Shown here: piece after piece, positions 28,300-39,491 of the stretch
Layout of the letters: each line of letters opens with the position of its first letter
Numbering within the stretch: position 1 is the first letter of the stretch
Assembly: GCF_003626575.1 (NCBI RefSeq)
Contig: NZ_RBDY01000003.1
Location: forward strand, 186,001 to 250,000
Reading direction: 5' to 3'
Source: Streptomyces radicis
GTDB taxonomy: Bacteria; Actinomycetota; Actinomycetes; Streptomycetales; Streptomycetaceae
Length of the DNA: 64,000 nucleotides
Made by a program: the position numbers and the translations under genes
Notes under the pieces: generated by a model
Databases searched by the model: none
What the model was told of the DNA's origin: nothing
Seen by the model: only the letters and a program-made list of their open reading frames with translations

Positions 28300-28348
28300 T
28301 CGTGGCTGATCCTTCGTCAGATTTATCGGGCGGGCGCTGTCCGGACCA

Positions 28349-28412
28349 TTGACACGCCCCTCAACCGTCGCTAGCGTCACGCCAGTTCAAACATGGTTCG
28401 ACATTTTCCAAC
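28349..28412 (+). promoter_or_regulatory. Promoter and operator-like sequence of the sugar ABC operon
   Basis: TTGACA (28349-28354), 17-bp spacer, TAGCGT (28372-28377). Immediately downstream is CCAGTTCAAACATGG then TTCGACATTTT (28382-28408). The TTCRAACATGG word matches the one downstream of the dehydratase promoter at 25005-25017, suggesting a common repressor. Confidence 0.7.
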
Positions 28413-28509
28413 GGAACGCCCCGCAAGACCAGCACGGTTGGCACCACCGGCACCACCCGGCACCACCAGTACTGAAGACGTTCGATCTCTCCGAGAGGAC
28501 GTGACCCTC

Positions 28510-29621
28510 ATGTCTCGTGCACGAGCCGCTACCGTCCGGGCCGCCGCCGCGGCCACCGTTCTCGCTCTCGCTCTCGCGGGGTGCGGCCAAGACAGCGAGG
28601 GGGGGTCGGAGGACGAGCGAGATCCGGGTGAGGAGGGCGGCACGATCGGCATCGCGATGCCGACGCGGTCGTCGGAGCGGTGGATAGCCGACGGCGAGAA
28701 CATGGTGGCGCAGTTCGAGGAGGCGGGGTTCGACACCGATCTCCAGTACGGCGAGGATCAGATCGAGACACAGATCAGCCAGGTCGAGAACATGATCGCG
28801 CAGGGCGTGGACCTGCTGGTGATCGCGGCGATCGACGGCGCCTCGCTGGGCAACGTCCTCTCGCAGGCGGCGGACGCGGAGATCCCGGTGGTCTCCTACG
28901 ACCGGCTGCTGATGGACAGCGAACACGTCGACTGCTACGCGACGTTCGACAACGAGCGGGTCGGGGAGCTCCAGGCGCAGTACATCGTGGACTCCCTGGG
29001 CCTGGCGGACGGTGAGGAGGGCCCGTTCAACGTCGAGCTGTTCGCGGGGTCACCCGACGACAACAACACCCGGTACTTCTTCGACGGGGCGATCGGCGTG
29101 CTCCAGCCGTATCTGGACGGCGGGCAGCTGGTGGCGCGCAGCGGGCAGACGGAGCTGAACGCCGTGACGACCGAGCGCTGGTCGGGCTCGGAGGCGCAGG
29201 ACCGGATGGACGACCTGCTGACGGCGGACTACCGCGGCGAGCGGATCGACGCGGTGCTCTCGCCGTACGACGGGATCTCGCTCGGCGTGATCGCGGCGCT
29301 CAAGAGCGTCGGCTACGGCACCGAGGCGCAGCCGCTCCCGGTGGTGACGGGGCAGGACGCGGAGCTGGCGTCGGTGCAGTCGATCATCGCGGGCGAGCAG
29401 ACGCAGACCGTCTACAAGGACACCCGCGAGCTGGCCCGCCAGGCCGTCGCGATGGGCCAGGCGCTGCTGAACGGCGAGGAGTGCGAGGCGAACGACACCG
29501 AGACGTACGACAACGGCGTCAAGGTCGTCCCCTCCTATCTGCTCGAGCCGGTGAGCATCGACGCCGAGAACCACCAACTGCTCGTCGACGAGGGCTACTA
29601 CACCGAGGCCGACCTCGCATC

Positions 29622-29625
<4 letters not shown>
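28510..29625 (+). CDS. ChvE-type sugar-binding lipoprotein of ABC importer
   Basis: 371 residues. Lipobox LALAGC with Cys25, so it is anchored outside the membrane. Periplasmic-binding type I fold: [51 protein letters not shown] and [12 protein letters not shown]. These match ChvE/multiple-sugar-binding proteins for aldoses such as galactose, arabinose or glucose. First gene of a three-gene importer; the ATPase start ATGA overlaps its stop. Confidence 0.92.
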
Positions 29626-31189
<1,564 letters not shown>

Positions 31190-31193
<4 letters not shown>

Positions 31194-32389
31194 GCCCTGT
31201 CATAGGCAGGTTGGCCACGGTCGTGGCCCGGTCGCTGCGCACCAACATGCGCCAGTACGGCATGCTGATCGCGCTGGTGGCGCTGCTTGCCGTCTTCCAG
31301 ATCTGGACCGGCGGCGATGTCCTGCTCCCCCGCAACGTCTCCAACATCATCAACCAGAACGGCTACATCCTGATCCTCGCGATCGGGATGATGATCGTGA
31401 TCATCAACGGCCACATCGACCTCTCCGTCGGCTCCATCGCCGGATTCGCCGGGGCCGCCGCGGCCGTGATGATGCTCGAACACGACATCCCCTGGCAGCT
31501 CGCCCTCGTCCTCTCCCTGCTGATCGGCGCCGCGATCGGCGCGTGGCAGGGCTTCTGGATCGCCTACGTCGGGCTGCCGTCGTTCATCGTGACCCTCGCG
31601 GGCATGCTCCTCTTCCGCGGCGCCACCCGCATCCTCCTGGAAGGCCGCACCTGGTCGGGCCTGCCGCAGGGGTTCCAGGACATCAACCAGGGCTTCCTGC
31701 CCGAGGTCGGCCCCGACACCAACTACCACAACCTCACCCTTCTGCTGGGCCTGGCCGTCTGCGGCGTGGTCGTCATCCAGGAGTGGCGGACCAGGCAGCA
31801 GCAGAAGGACTACGACCTCAACGTGCTGCCCCGCGAGCTGTTCGTGCTCAAGTGCGCGGCGATCGTGGCGGCCGTCATGGCGTTCTCCCTCACCCTGGCC
31901 AGCTACCGCGGCGCCCCCGTGGTGCTGCTGATCCTGGGCGGGCTGCTCGTGCTGCTCGGCTTCGTGATGCGCAACTCCGTCATCGGCCGCCACGTCTACG
32001 CCCTGGGCGGCAACCGCGCCGCGGCCCAGCTGTCCGGGGTGAAGTACCGCCGTGTCACCATGGCGGTGTTCATCAACATGGGCGTTCTCTCGGCGCTCGC
32101 GGGCTGTGTGTTCACCGCCCGCACCGGCACCGCCACCACCGGGGCCGGGAACCTCTTCGAACTGGAGGCGATCGCGGCGGCGTTCATCGGCGGCGCCTCC
32201 ATGAGCGGCGGCGTGGGCACCGTCCTCGGCGCCGTCATCGGCGGCCTCGTGCTCGGCGTCCTCGACAACGGCATGCAGCTGCTCAAGATCGGCGAGGACT
32301 GGCAGCAGGTCATCAAGGGCCTGGTGCTGCTCGTCGCCGTGGCCTTCGACGTATGGAACAAACGCAGGGGGCTCACCGGCCGGGCGTGA
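31190..32389 (+). CDS. Sugar ABC importer permease, MmsB/XylH type
   Basis: 399 residues, about ten membrane helices (for example residues 25-42, 58-75, 80-100, 110-130, then several after residue 180). Conserved [14 protein letters not shown] and [12 protein letters not shown] near the middle, and [20 protein letters not shown] in the cytoplasmic loop that docks the ATPase. An inserted loop (about residues 200-225, [14 protein letters not shown]) is seen in the MmsB subgroup. Third gene of the operon; galM follows 77 bp later. Confidence 0.94.
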
Positions 32390-32466
32390 CACGGCGGCGT
32401 GACACCGGCGTGACACCGCCGCGCGGCTCCCCGTTCAGCCCATCCACTCCCAGGAGCCCGTTTCCC

Positions 32467-33573
32467 ATGTCCCCTTCACCGACGCCGTCCCCGAGCACAG
32501 CCCACGCCATGGCTCCCGCCGACACGCCCCCGCGGCGGGAGCCGTTCGGCGCGCTGCCCGACGGCACGCCCGTCAGCCGCTGGACCCTCGCCAGGGGCGG
32601 CACGCGCCTGGGCGTGCTCGACCTCGGCGGCATCGTGCAGACCCTCGAGGTGCCGGACCGCGAGGGGCGCGTGGCCAACGTGTCGCTCGGCTTCGACAGG
32701 GCCGAGCCCTACGCGACCGACTCGCCCTACTTCGGCGCGCTGATAGGCCGGTTCGGCAACCGCATCGCGCACGGCCGCTTCACCCTCGACGGCACCACGC
32801 ACCAGGTGCCGGTCAACGAGGGCCCCCACAGCCTGCACGGCGGCGGGACCGGCTTCGACAAGCGCCGGTGGGACGTCGCCCCGAACGGTCCCGCGGGGCT
32901 GACCCTGCGCCTGACCAGCCCGGCGGGCGAGATGGGCTTCCCAGGAACGCTCTCGGTCACCGTCGACTACACGCTGGAGGAGAACGGCGCCTTCCGCATC
33001 GACTACACGGCCACCACCGACGCCCCCACCGTGCTCAACCTCACCAACCACACCTATGTCAACCTCGCGGGCGAGGGCGCGGGTCCGGTCGCCGGGCACC
33101 GCCTGGCGCTGGCCGCGAGCCGCTATCTGCCCGTGGACGCCACGCTGATCCCCACCGGGGAGGCGGCCGAGGTCGCGGGCACGCCGTTCGACTTCAGGGC
33201 GGCCAAGCCCATCGGCCAGGACCTCCGCGCGGGCCACCCGCAGCTGCTCGCCGCCCAGGGCTACGACCACTGTCTGGTGCTCGACAAGGGCGCGACCCCG
33301 GAGCCGGGGCACGCGGCGACGCTGCACGACCCGGGCTCGGGGCGGGTGATGACGGTCTCCACGACCGAGCCCGGCGTACAGCTCTACAGCGGGAACTTCC
33401 TCACCGGCTCGCTCGCCGGGCCATCGGGCCGCGCCTACCGGCAGGGCGACGCCGTGTGCCTGGAGACCCAGCACTTCCCCGACTCGCCCAACCGCCCGGC
33501 GTTCCCCTCGACCGTGCTGCGGCCCGGCGAGACGTTCCGTTCGACCACCGTGCACGGCTTCACGACACGGTAG
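32467..33573 (+). CDS. galM: Aldose 1-epimerase (mutarotase)
   Basis: 368 residues. Converts alpha and beta anomers of galactose, glucose or arabinose so that imported sugar can enter metabolism. Catalytic His in TNHTYVNLAG and Glu in CLETQHFPDSPNRPAF; substrate contacts in GRFGNRIAHGRF. An extra N-terminal Pro/Ser/Thr-rich stretch of about 25 residues precedes the domain; it is not a signal peptide. AGGAG 8-12 nt before ATG. Probably the last gene of the importer operon. Confidence 0.93.
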   Translation: MSPSPTPSPSTAHAMAPADTPPRREPFGALPDGTPVSRWTLARGGTRLGVLDLGGIVQTLEVPDREGRVANVSLGFDRAEPYATDSPYFGALIGRFGNRIAHGRFTLDGTTHQVPVNEGPHSLHGGGTGFDKRRWDVAPNGPAGLTLRLTSPAGEMGFPGTLSVTVDYTLEENGAFRIDYTATTDAPTVLNLTNHTYVNLAGEGAGPVAGHRLALAASRYLPVDATLIPTGEAAEVAGTPFDFRAAKPIGQDLRAGHPQLLAAQGYDHCLVLDKGATPEPGHAATLHDPGSGRVMTVSTTEPGVQLYSGNFLTGSLAGPSGRAYRQGDAVCLETQHFPDSPNRPAFPSTVLRPGETFRSTTVHGFTTR

Positions 33574-33733
33574 GCGCGCCCGGCAGCTCCTCGATCACGA
33601 TCGTGGGGTAGAGCGCGCGCTCCGCCCACTTCCTGTGCTCGTCGCCCGGCGCGGGCCCTTGGGGCACCGGGTGAACGCCGGGTGAGGAACGGGGAGCGGA
33701 CGCCGGAACGCCCGGCGCGCGCCCCCCGCCCGC

Positions 33734-35260
33734 TCAGGCCAGCCGGATCACGTTCCAGGACAGCGGCTCGAGACGGGCCGTCAACAGCCCGTCGGCCAGG
33801 GCCGTTCCCGCGCCCTCGTGCGGGGTGACGCGGTCCGGGTCGGCCGCGGTGTTGCGCGCGTCGGGGTCGGCGTCGGCCAGCACGCTGTGCTCGACGACCT
33901 CGCTCAGGCCGAGGCCGTGCAGCGTGACGTCCAGCGGCAGCACACGGGTCAGGTCGCGGTTGACGGCGAAGATCGTGACCGCGCCCGTCTCCTCGTCGCG
34001 CACGGCCGTGGCGTGCAGCAGGTCGACCTCGCCGTAGCGCTCGGTGGTGTGGCGCGGGCTCGCGGGCCGCACGTCGAGGACGGTGCCGCGGCCGTACCTG
34101 GACGCCTGGGCGAAGGGGTGGAACGTGGTCTGGCGCCAGGCCGCGCCGCCGGGCTCGGTGGCGATCGGGGCGATGACGTTGACCAGTTGGGCCAGGCAGG
34201 CCACCTTGACGCGGTCGGCGTGGCGCAGCAGGGCGATCAGGAGCGAGCCGAAGACGACGGCGTCGGTGACGCTGTAGTTGTCCTCAAGCAGCCGGGGCGC
34301 CTCGGCCCAGTCCTCGCCGCGGCCCTCGCCCGAGAGGGTGGGGGCGCTGCCGTCCTGGTACCAGACGTTCCACTCGTCGAAGGAGAGGTTGATGCGCTTG
34401 TCCGACTTGAGGCGCGCGCCGATGTGGTCGGCGGTGGCGACGACGTTCTCGATGAACGACTCGGTGTCCACGGCCGAGGCCAGGAACGAGTCGCGGTCGC
34501 CGTTCTGCTCGTAGTAGTAGGCGTGCAGGGAGACATGGTCGACCAGGTCGTAGCAGTGGGACAGGACGGTCGCCTCCCACGCGGCGAACGTCTCCATCTT
34601 CTGCGCCGAGCTGCCGCACGCGACCAGCTCGAGGTCGGGCTCGATCTGCCGCATCGCGCGGGCGGTCTCGGCGGCCAGGCGGCCGTACTCGTCGGCGGTC
34701 TTGTGGCCGGTCTGCCAGGGGCCGTCCAGCTCGTTGCCGAGGCACCAGAGCCTGATGCCGAACGGGTCCTTGTCACCGTGGGCGACGCGGCGCTCGGACA
34801 GCTCGGTGCCGCCGGGGTGGTTGGCGTACTCCTGGAGCTCGATGGCCTCGGCGACGCCGCGCGTGCCGAGGTTGAGCGCCATCATCGGCTCGCCCCCGAC
34901 CTTGCGCACGAAGTCGATGAACTCGCTGAGCCCGAACTGGTTGGTCTCCGTGGACCGCCACGCCAGGTCGAGGCGGCGCGGGCGCTCCTCCTTCGGGCCG
35001 ACGCCGTCCTCCCACCTGTAGCCCGAGACGAAGTTCCCGCCGGGGTAGCGCAGCGCGGTCACCCCCAGCTCGCGGACCAGGTCCAGGACGTCACCGCGCA
35101 GGCCCTCGGCGTCGGCGGTGGGGTGGCCCGGCTCGTGGATGCCCGTGTAGACGCAGCGGCCCAGGTGCTCCACGAAGGAGCCGAACAGGCGCGGGTCGAC
35201 GGGTGAGATGGTGAAGTCGGGGTCGAGGGTGAAGCGGGCGGAGTGCGGTGCGTCGCTCAT
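33734..35260 (-). CDS. abfA: GH51 alpha-L-arabinofuranosidase, intracellular
   Basis: 508 residues, no signal peptide. Cleaves terminal arabinofuranosyl groups from arabino-oligosaccharides in the cytoplasm. Acid/base Glu in [13 protein letters not shown] and nucleophile Glu in [11 protein letters not shown], with the family's [13 protein letters not shown] block near residue 75. The C-terminal beta-sandwich is complete. Lies downstream of and in the same direction as a CUT1 sugar importer with its own upstream region; a 16-bp sequence there also occurs before the importer's binding-protein gene, so the two are likely co-regulated for arabinoside use. Confidence 0.94.
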   Translation of the reverse strand: MSDAPHSARFTLDPDFTISPVDPRLFGSFVEHLGRCVYTGIHEPGHPTADAEGLRGDVLDLVRELGVTALRYPGGNFVSGYRWEDGVGPKEERPRRLDLAWRSTETNQFGLSEFIDFVRKVGGEPMMALNLGTRGVAEAIELQEYANHPGGTELSERRVAHGDKDPFGIRLWCLGNELDGPWQTGHKTADEYGRLAAETARAMRQIEPDLELVACGSSAQKMETFAAWEATVLSHCYDLVDHVSLHAYYYEQNGDRDSFLASAVDTESFIENVVATADHIGARLKSDKRINLSFDEWNVWYQDGSAPTLSGEGRGEDWAEAPRLLEDNYSVTDAVVFGSLLIALLRHADRVKVACLAQLVNVIAPIATEPGGAAWRQTTFHPFAQASRYGRGTVLDVRPASPRHTTERYGEVDLLHATAVRDEETGAVTIFAVNRDLTRVLPLDVTLHGLGLSEVVEHSVLADADPDARNTAADPDRVTPHEGAGTALADGLLTARLEPLSWNVIRLA

Positions 35261-35289
35261 GCGAATCCCTGGTCGATATTTCGTACAAC

Positions 35290-35305
35290 GATCGGAGGTG
35301 CGAAC
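35290..35305 (-). promoter_or_regulatory. Operator-like motif before the arabinofuranosidase gene
   Basis: GATCGGAGGTGCGAAC (plus-strand reading), 30-45 bp upstream of the start codon. It matches 14 of 16 positions of the sequence before the CUT1 binding-protein gene at 38634-38649. TTCGTAC further left and GTGCGAA here form loose inverted arms. LacI-family control would be usual, but no LacI gene is in the window. Confidence 0.55.
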
Positions 35306-35406
35306 AAACGGTAGAAGCGGGGCCGTTCACCCGTCAACAGGGCGAACGACCCCGCACCCCGCGTCACTCCGCTGTCGCCCTCTGTCGCCTTCTGTCGCCC
35401 CCCGTG

Positions 35407-36300
35407 TCACTGCCCCGCGAGCCCGGTGTGGGCGACGCCGCGCACGATCTGCCGCTGGAAGAAGACGAACACGATCAGCAGCGGCAGCCCGCCGATGATC
35501 ACGGACGCCATGACCTGGGCGTAGCGGACGCCGTACGTGGACTGGACGTTGACCAGGCCGACGGGCAGCGTCATGGCGTTGGGGTCGGTGGTCACCAGGA
35601 ACGGCCAGAGGAAGTTGTTCCAGGTCTGGATGAACGTGAAGATCGCCACCGCCGCCAGCACGGGCCTGGACAGCGGCATCACGATCCGCCAGAACACCCG
35701 CCAGCGCCCCGCGCCGTCCACATAGGCCGCCTCCTCCAGCTCGCGCGGCAGCCCGTCGAAGAACTTCACCAGGATGAACACCATGGCGGGCGTGGCCACC
35801 TGCGGCAGGATCACGCCCCAGTAGGTGTCCACCAGGCCGAACGCCACCATCTCGGCGAACAGCGGCGCGATCAGCACCTGGGGCGGCACCATGATCCCGG
35901 CCATCACCAGCCCGTAGAGCAGCTTGCGCCCACGGAACTCGGTCCTGCTGAAGCCATAGGCCGCCATGGCCGTGAGCACGACCGTCAGCAGGGTCGTCAT
36001 CGAGGCGATGTAGGCGGTGTTGAACATCCAGCGCGTCAGGTCGCCCGAGGCCCACACCTGTTCGTAGGCGTTGAAGGTGATCTCCGAGCCGATCCAGTGC
36101 AGGCCGGTGTCCGTCGTCTCGTCCTCGGGCTTGAGCGATGTCGCGAGCGCCCAGGCCAGCGGCAGCACCCACAGCACGGCCAGCACCAGGGCGCACGCCA
36201 GCAGGGCCACGCGCCCGCGCGTCCAGCGGGCTCCGCGCCCCCCGGAGTCCTCGTCGCCCCGTGGCCTGATGGCGTTCCGCACGGCGGTCAGTGCGCTCAT
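35407..36300 (-). CDS. CUT1 sugar ABC permease, second subunit (MalG-like)
   Basis: 297 residues, six membrane helices after a charged 28-residue cytoplasmic tail. The EAA loop reads EEAAYVDGAGRWRVFWRIV, the docking site for an MsiK-type ATPase, which is not in the window and is normally encoded elsewhere in Streptomyces. Overlaps the first permease by 4 bp. With neighbours it would import oligosaccharides, probably arabino-oligosaccharides given the adjacent GH51 gene. Confidence 0.92.
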   Translation of the reverse strand: MSALTAVRNAIRPRGDEDSGGRGARWTRGRVALLACALVLAVLWVLPLAWALATSLKPEDETTDTGLHWIGSEITFNAYEQVWASGDLTRWMFNTAYIASMTTLLTVVLTAMAAYGFSRTEFRGRKLLYGLVMAGIMVPPQVLIAPLFAEMVAFGLVDTYWGVILPQVATPAMVFILVKFFDGLPRELEEAAYVDGAGRWRVFWRIVMPLSRPVLAAVAIFTFIQTWNNFLWPFLVTTDPNAMTLPVGLVNVQSTYGVRYAQVMASVIIGGLPLLIVFVFFQRQIVRGVAHTGLAGQ

Positions 36301-37253
36301 GAGGCGTTCTCCTCGCGCGAACGGCGGGTGAGCCGCAGATGGATGAGGGAGACGATCACGATCAGCGCGAAGAAGATGTACGAGATCGCCGAGGCGTAGC
36401 CGATCCGGTAGCCGGTGAACCCGGTCTGGTAGACGTACTGGAGGATCGGCCGGGTCGAGTCGTCGGGGCCGCCGCCGGTCATGATGTAGACCTGATCGAA
36501 GATCTTGAGCGAGGCCAGGAGCTGGAGCACCAGCACGACGCCCGTGGTCCGGCTGAGCAGCGGCAGCGTGATGCTCCGCAGCCGCTGCCAGCCGCCCGCC
36601 CCGTCGATCTCCGCGGCCTCGTAGAGGTGGCGCGGGATGGCCTGGAGCGCGGCCAGGTAGAGCAGGAAGTTGAAGCCCACGGTCCACCACACGGTGGTGA
36701 GGACGATCGAGAGCATCGCGTACCGGCTGTCGGTGAGCCACCCGATGCCGGGTTCGAGCCCGAACGCGGCGAGCAGCTGGTCGGCGAAGCCGAAGTCCGA
36801 CGGGTAGATCACCCACAGCCACAGCAGGCACACCACGCCGGACGGCAGCAGGAACGGCGCGAACCAGCTCAGCCGCCACAGCCAGCTGACGAACCGCAGA
36901 TGGTGCGCCATCAACGCCATGACGAGCGCGATCACCACGAGCGGCGCGGTGGAGAGCATCGTGAACCACACCGTGTTCCCCAGCGACGACCACACGTCGG
37001 GGTCGCGCAGCGCCTCCGCGTAGTTGTCGAGGCCGACGAACTCGGACTGCGTGCCCGCGATGTTGTCGTTGCCCAGGCTCATCCGAACGCCCCATATCAG
37101 CGGGACGATCAGGAAGAGGGCATAGACGATCAGGAACGGACCGGTGAACGCGAGCCCGTGCTCGCTCCAGTGGCGGCGTATCCCGCGCGGCGGCGCGGGG
37201 GGACCCACGGGGGGCGCGGTCGCCTCCCGCGGCTGCCTTGTGGTCGTCGTCAT
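36297..37253 (-). CDS. CUT1 sugar ABC permease, first subunit (MalF-like)
   Basis: 318 residues. Six membrane helices with a Pro-rich cytoplasmic start. EAA loop YEAAEIDGAGGWQRLRSITL. Overlaps both neighbours by 4 bp (ATGA), giving tight translational coupling in the order binding protein, this gene, second permease. Confidence 0.92.
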   Translation of the reverse strand: MTTTTRQPREATAPPVGPPAPPRGIRRHWSEHGLAFTGPFLIVYALFLIVPLIWGVRMSLGNDNIAGTQSEFVGLDNYAEALRDPDVWSSLGNTVWFTMLSTAPLVVIALVMALMAHHLRFVSWLWRLSWFAPFLLPSGVVCLLWLWVIYPSDFGFADQLLAAFGLEPGIGWLTDSRYAMLSIVLTTVWWTVGFNFLLYLAALQAIPRHLYEAAEIDGAGGWQRLRSITLPLLSRTTGVVLVLQLLASLKIFDQVYIMTGGGPDDSTRPILQYVYQTGFTGYRIGYASAISYIFFALIVIVSLIHLRLTRRSREENAS

Positions 37254-38596
37254 GCGCTCTCTCCGAACGGGTTCGGGGTCTGAAGCAGGTCCTCGAGCCG
37301 CGAGCGCGCCTCGTCGACGGCGTCCCGCGGCGTGCGCGTGCCGATGAGCACGCCCGAGAAGACGGCGCCGAGCTCGAGCCACATCGACGACGCCGACCCC
37401 GCGAACCACGCGGGCGGGTCGAGCGCCACCTCGTCGATCACCCCGCGGTACTCGGACTGCGGCCGCATCGCCAGATAGTCGGGCTCGTCCAACGTCGGCA
37501 GATACGCGGGGACATGGCCCCCCGAGGCCCAGTCGACGGAGTTGCGCAGCATCCAGGCCACGAACGCGTGCGCCGCCTCGTTGGTCGCCCCGCCGCGCCC
37601 GTCCTGGTTGGGCAGCACGAACGAGTGGCAGTCGGCCTGCGCCGCGCCGCTGCCGAAGACGTTCGGCACCCGGGCCATCGAGAACGGCAGCCCGGTGTTG
37701 GTGAACGTCGAGACCTCCCACTCGCCGTTCAGGAAGAGGCCGGTCTCCCCCGCCGAGAAGACGCCGACCGTGCCCTGGTAGTCCACGCGCGGCACGATCA
37801 GGCCCTCGTCGGCCAGCATCCGCAGGTAGGTGAGGACGTCGAGCATCTTGGGCTCGTCGATGGTGATCTCCGAGCCGTCGGCGCTCAGCAGCGTCCCGCC
37901 GGCCTGGGCGTAGAACGTCGAGAAGACGCGCCACGGGCCCACGGTGTCCGCGCCGAGCGTCTCGATCACGAGGCCCGGCTGCCCGGTGACCTCACCGGCC
38001 GCGCGGATCGCCTCGGTGAACGCCTCCCGCCCCTCGATGGGGCGGATCCGCCCTTCGCCGTCGAGCAGCCCGGCCCGTTCGCAGATGTCGGTGTTGTAGT
38101 AGAGGACGATCGGGTGCGTGTCGAGCGGCACCGCGTACTGCCGCCCCTCGACGGCGCCGCGGGTCCACAGGTTCTCGGGGAAGTCGGCGGGAGTGACGCC
38201 GTGTTCGGCCAGCAGGTCGAGGTCGAAGGGGTTCAGCAGGCGGCCGGGCGCGAACCCGGTCAGCCGCGCCATGTGCAGCACGGCGACCTCGGGCGCCCGG
38301 CCGCCCGCCCCCGCCATGCCCAGCTTGGTGTAGTAGGGGGCGCCCCACTCCAGGGTGGCGTCCTCCAGGTGGATGTCGGGGTGCTCGGCGCGGAAGGCGT
38401 CCAGCATGGCGGCCATGTTGACGCCGTCGCCGCCGCCGAAGAGGTGCCAGTAGCGCAGCCGGGTCCGCCCCGCGCCACCCGTGCTCGGCGCGGCACACCC
38501 GGCCGCGCCCACGGCGGCCAGCGCCCCGGCCCCGGCGAACGCCCCGAGCAGCGCCCGGCGGCTCGGCCCTGGCGGTGACAGAGATGAAGGATTCAT
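37250..38596 (-). CDS. CUT1 sugar-binding lipoprotein, Tat-type signal
   Basis: 448 residues. The start shows a twin-arginine SRRALLGAFAG and a lipobox-like VGAAGC, so it is probably exported folded through Tat and then lipidated, frequent in Streptomyces. The mature part has the MalE-type fold (LRYWHLFGGGDGVNMAAMLD, then EVAVLHMARLTGF and GVFSAGETGLFLNGEWEV). Start is taken at 38596; an in-frame ATG at 38623 would add 9 residues and lies in the operator region. First gene of the importer operon. Confidence 0.9.
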   Translation of the reverse strand: MNPSSLSPPGPSRRALLGAFAGAGALAAVGAAGCAAPSTGGAGRTRLRYWHLFGGGDGVNMAAMLDAFRAEHPDIHLEDATLEWGAPYYTKLGMAGAGGRAPEVAVLHMARLTGFAPGRLLNPFDLDLLAEHGVTPADFPENLWTRGAVEGRQYAVPLDTHPIVLYYNTDICERAGLLDGEGRIRPIEGREAFTEAIRAAGEVTGQPGLVIETLGADTVGPWRVFSTFYAQAGGTLLSADGSEITIDEPKMLDVLTYLRMLADEGLIVPRVDYQGTVGVFSAGETGLFLNGEWEVSTFTNTGLPFSMARVPNVFGSGAAQADCHSFVLPNQDGRGGATNEAAHAFVAWMLRNSVDWASGGHVPAYLPTLDEPDYLAMRPQSEYRGVIDEVALDPPAWFAGSASSMWLELGAVFSGVLIGTRTPRDAVDEARSRLEDLLQTPNPFGESA

Positions 38597-38633
38597 AACG
38601 CGGCCCGCCCTCGTATTCGTCATCCCGAACGGG

Positions 38634-38649
38634 GATCGGAGATACGAAC
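38634..38649 (-). promoter_or_regulatory. Operator-like motif before the CUT1 importer
   Basis: GATCGGAGATACGAAC (plus-strand reading), 38-53 bp upstream of the binding-protein start; 14/16 match to the motif before the GH51 gene. Outer arms TTCGT (left) and ACGAA (right) also recur. Likely a shared repressor site. Confidence 0.55.
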
Positions 38650-38742
38650 GAGAACGTAGGTGCGCCCGCGCCCCGGGTCAACGGGTTGGACACGGAAAAC
38701 ATCGGACCACCTCGCCGCCGCCCGCCCGGCGACGCGCCCTCC

Positions 38743-38800
38743 GTTCAGCGGGGATTCAGCTTCCGATTGAGAGAATTCCGCTCGGGAGAATTCCGCTCGG
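38743..38800 (+). promoter_or_regulatory. Response-regulator box and 15-bp tandem repeat before the two-component genes
   Basis: GTTCAGCGGGGATTCAG (38743-38759) has two TTCAG words 11 bp apart, a pattern typical of OmpR-family sites; a near copy lies before the acidic repeat protein gene at 40889. A perfect tandem GAGAATTCCGCTCGG follows at 38771-38785 and 38786-38800, close to the start of the regulator gene. Confidence 0.6.
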
Positions 38801-38825
38801 GAGAAGGCGGCCGAGGAGGCGCGGC

Positions 38826-39491
38826 GTGCGGGTGTTGGTGATCGAGGACGAGGAGAGCCTCGCGGCCGGGCTGCGGGACGGCCTCGAGGCCGAGGGATTC
38901 GCCGTCGACGTGGCGTTCGACGGCACCGATGGCCTCTGGATGGCCAGGGAGCACCCCTACGACGCCATCGTCCTCGACATCATGCTGCCCGGGCTCAACG
39001 GCTACCAGGTCTGCTCGACCCTCCGCGCCGAGGGCATCTGGGCCCCCGTGCTGCTCCTGACCGCGATGGAGAGCGAGTGGGACGAGGCCGAGGGCCTCGA
39101 CGTCGGCGCCGACGACTACATGACCAAGCCGTTCTCCTACCTCGTCCTCACCGCGCGCCTCCGCGCGCTGCTGCGGCGGGGCGGCCACCGCCGCCCGGCC
39201 GTCCTCGAGGCCGACTCGGTCCGGCTCGACCCGGCGACCAGGCGGGCGTGGCGGGACGGCACCGAGGTGCCGTGCACCGCACGCGAGCTGGCGCTGCTCG
39301 AGTTCCTGCTGCGCCACCCGGGGGAGGTGGTGTCGAAGCGGCGGATCCTCGAGCACGTGTGGGACGTCGACTTCCAGGGCGACCCGAACATCATCGAGGT
39401 CTACATCCGGCGCCTGCGCGCCAAGTTCGGTCGCGACCGGATCGAAACGGTCAGAGGCGCCGGATACCGGCTGACGACCGATGGCGGCTGA
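38826..39491 (+). CDS. OmpR-family response regulator
   Basis: 221 residues. Receiver domain with acidic pocket EDEE, phospho-acceptor Asp51 in IVLDIMLPGLNG, Thr in LLLTAMESEWDE and Lys in DDYMTKPFSY. The winged-helix output domain contains ARELALLEFLLRHPGEVVSK and PNIIEVYIRRLRAKFG. GTG start behind GAGGAGG. Overlaps the kinase gene by 11 bp. A TTCAG-repeat box lies upstream of itself and of the downstream acidic repeat protein gene, so both are probable targets. Confidence 0.93.
   Translation: MRVLVIEDEESLAAGLRDGLEAEGFAVDVAFDGTDGLWMAREHPYDAIVLDIMLPGLNGYQVCSTLRAEGIWAPVLLLTAMESEWDEAEGLDVGADDYMTKPFSYLVLTARLRALLRRGGHRRPAVLEADSVRLDPATRRAWRDGTEVPCTARELALLEFLLRHPGEVVSKRRILEHVWDVDFQGDPNIIEVYIRRLRAKFGRDRIETVRGAGYRLTTDGG

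Noticed and set aside
33574..33733. Possible small gene between galM and the arabinofuranosidase gene
   Set aside because: 160 bp between convergent genes with no start, ribosome-binding site or protein-like frame.
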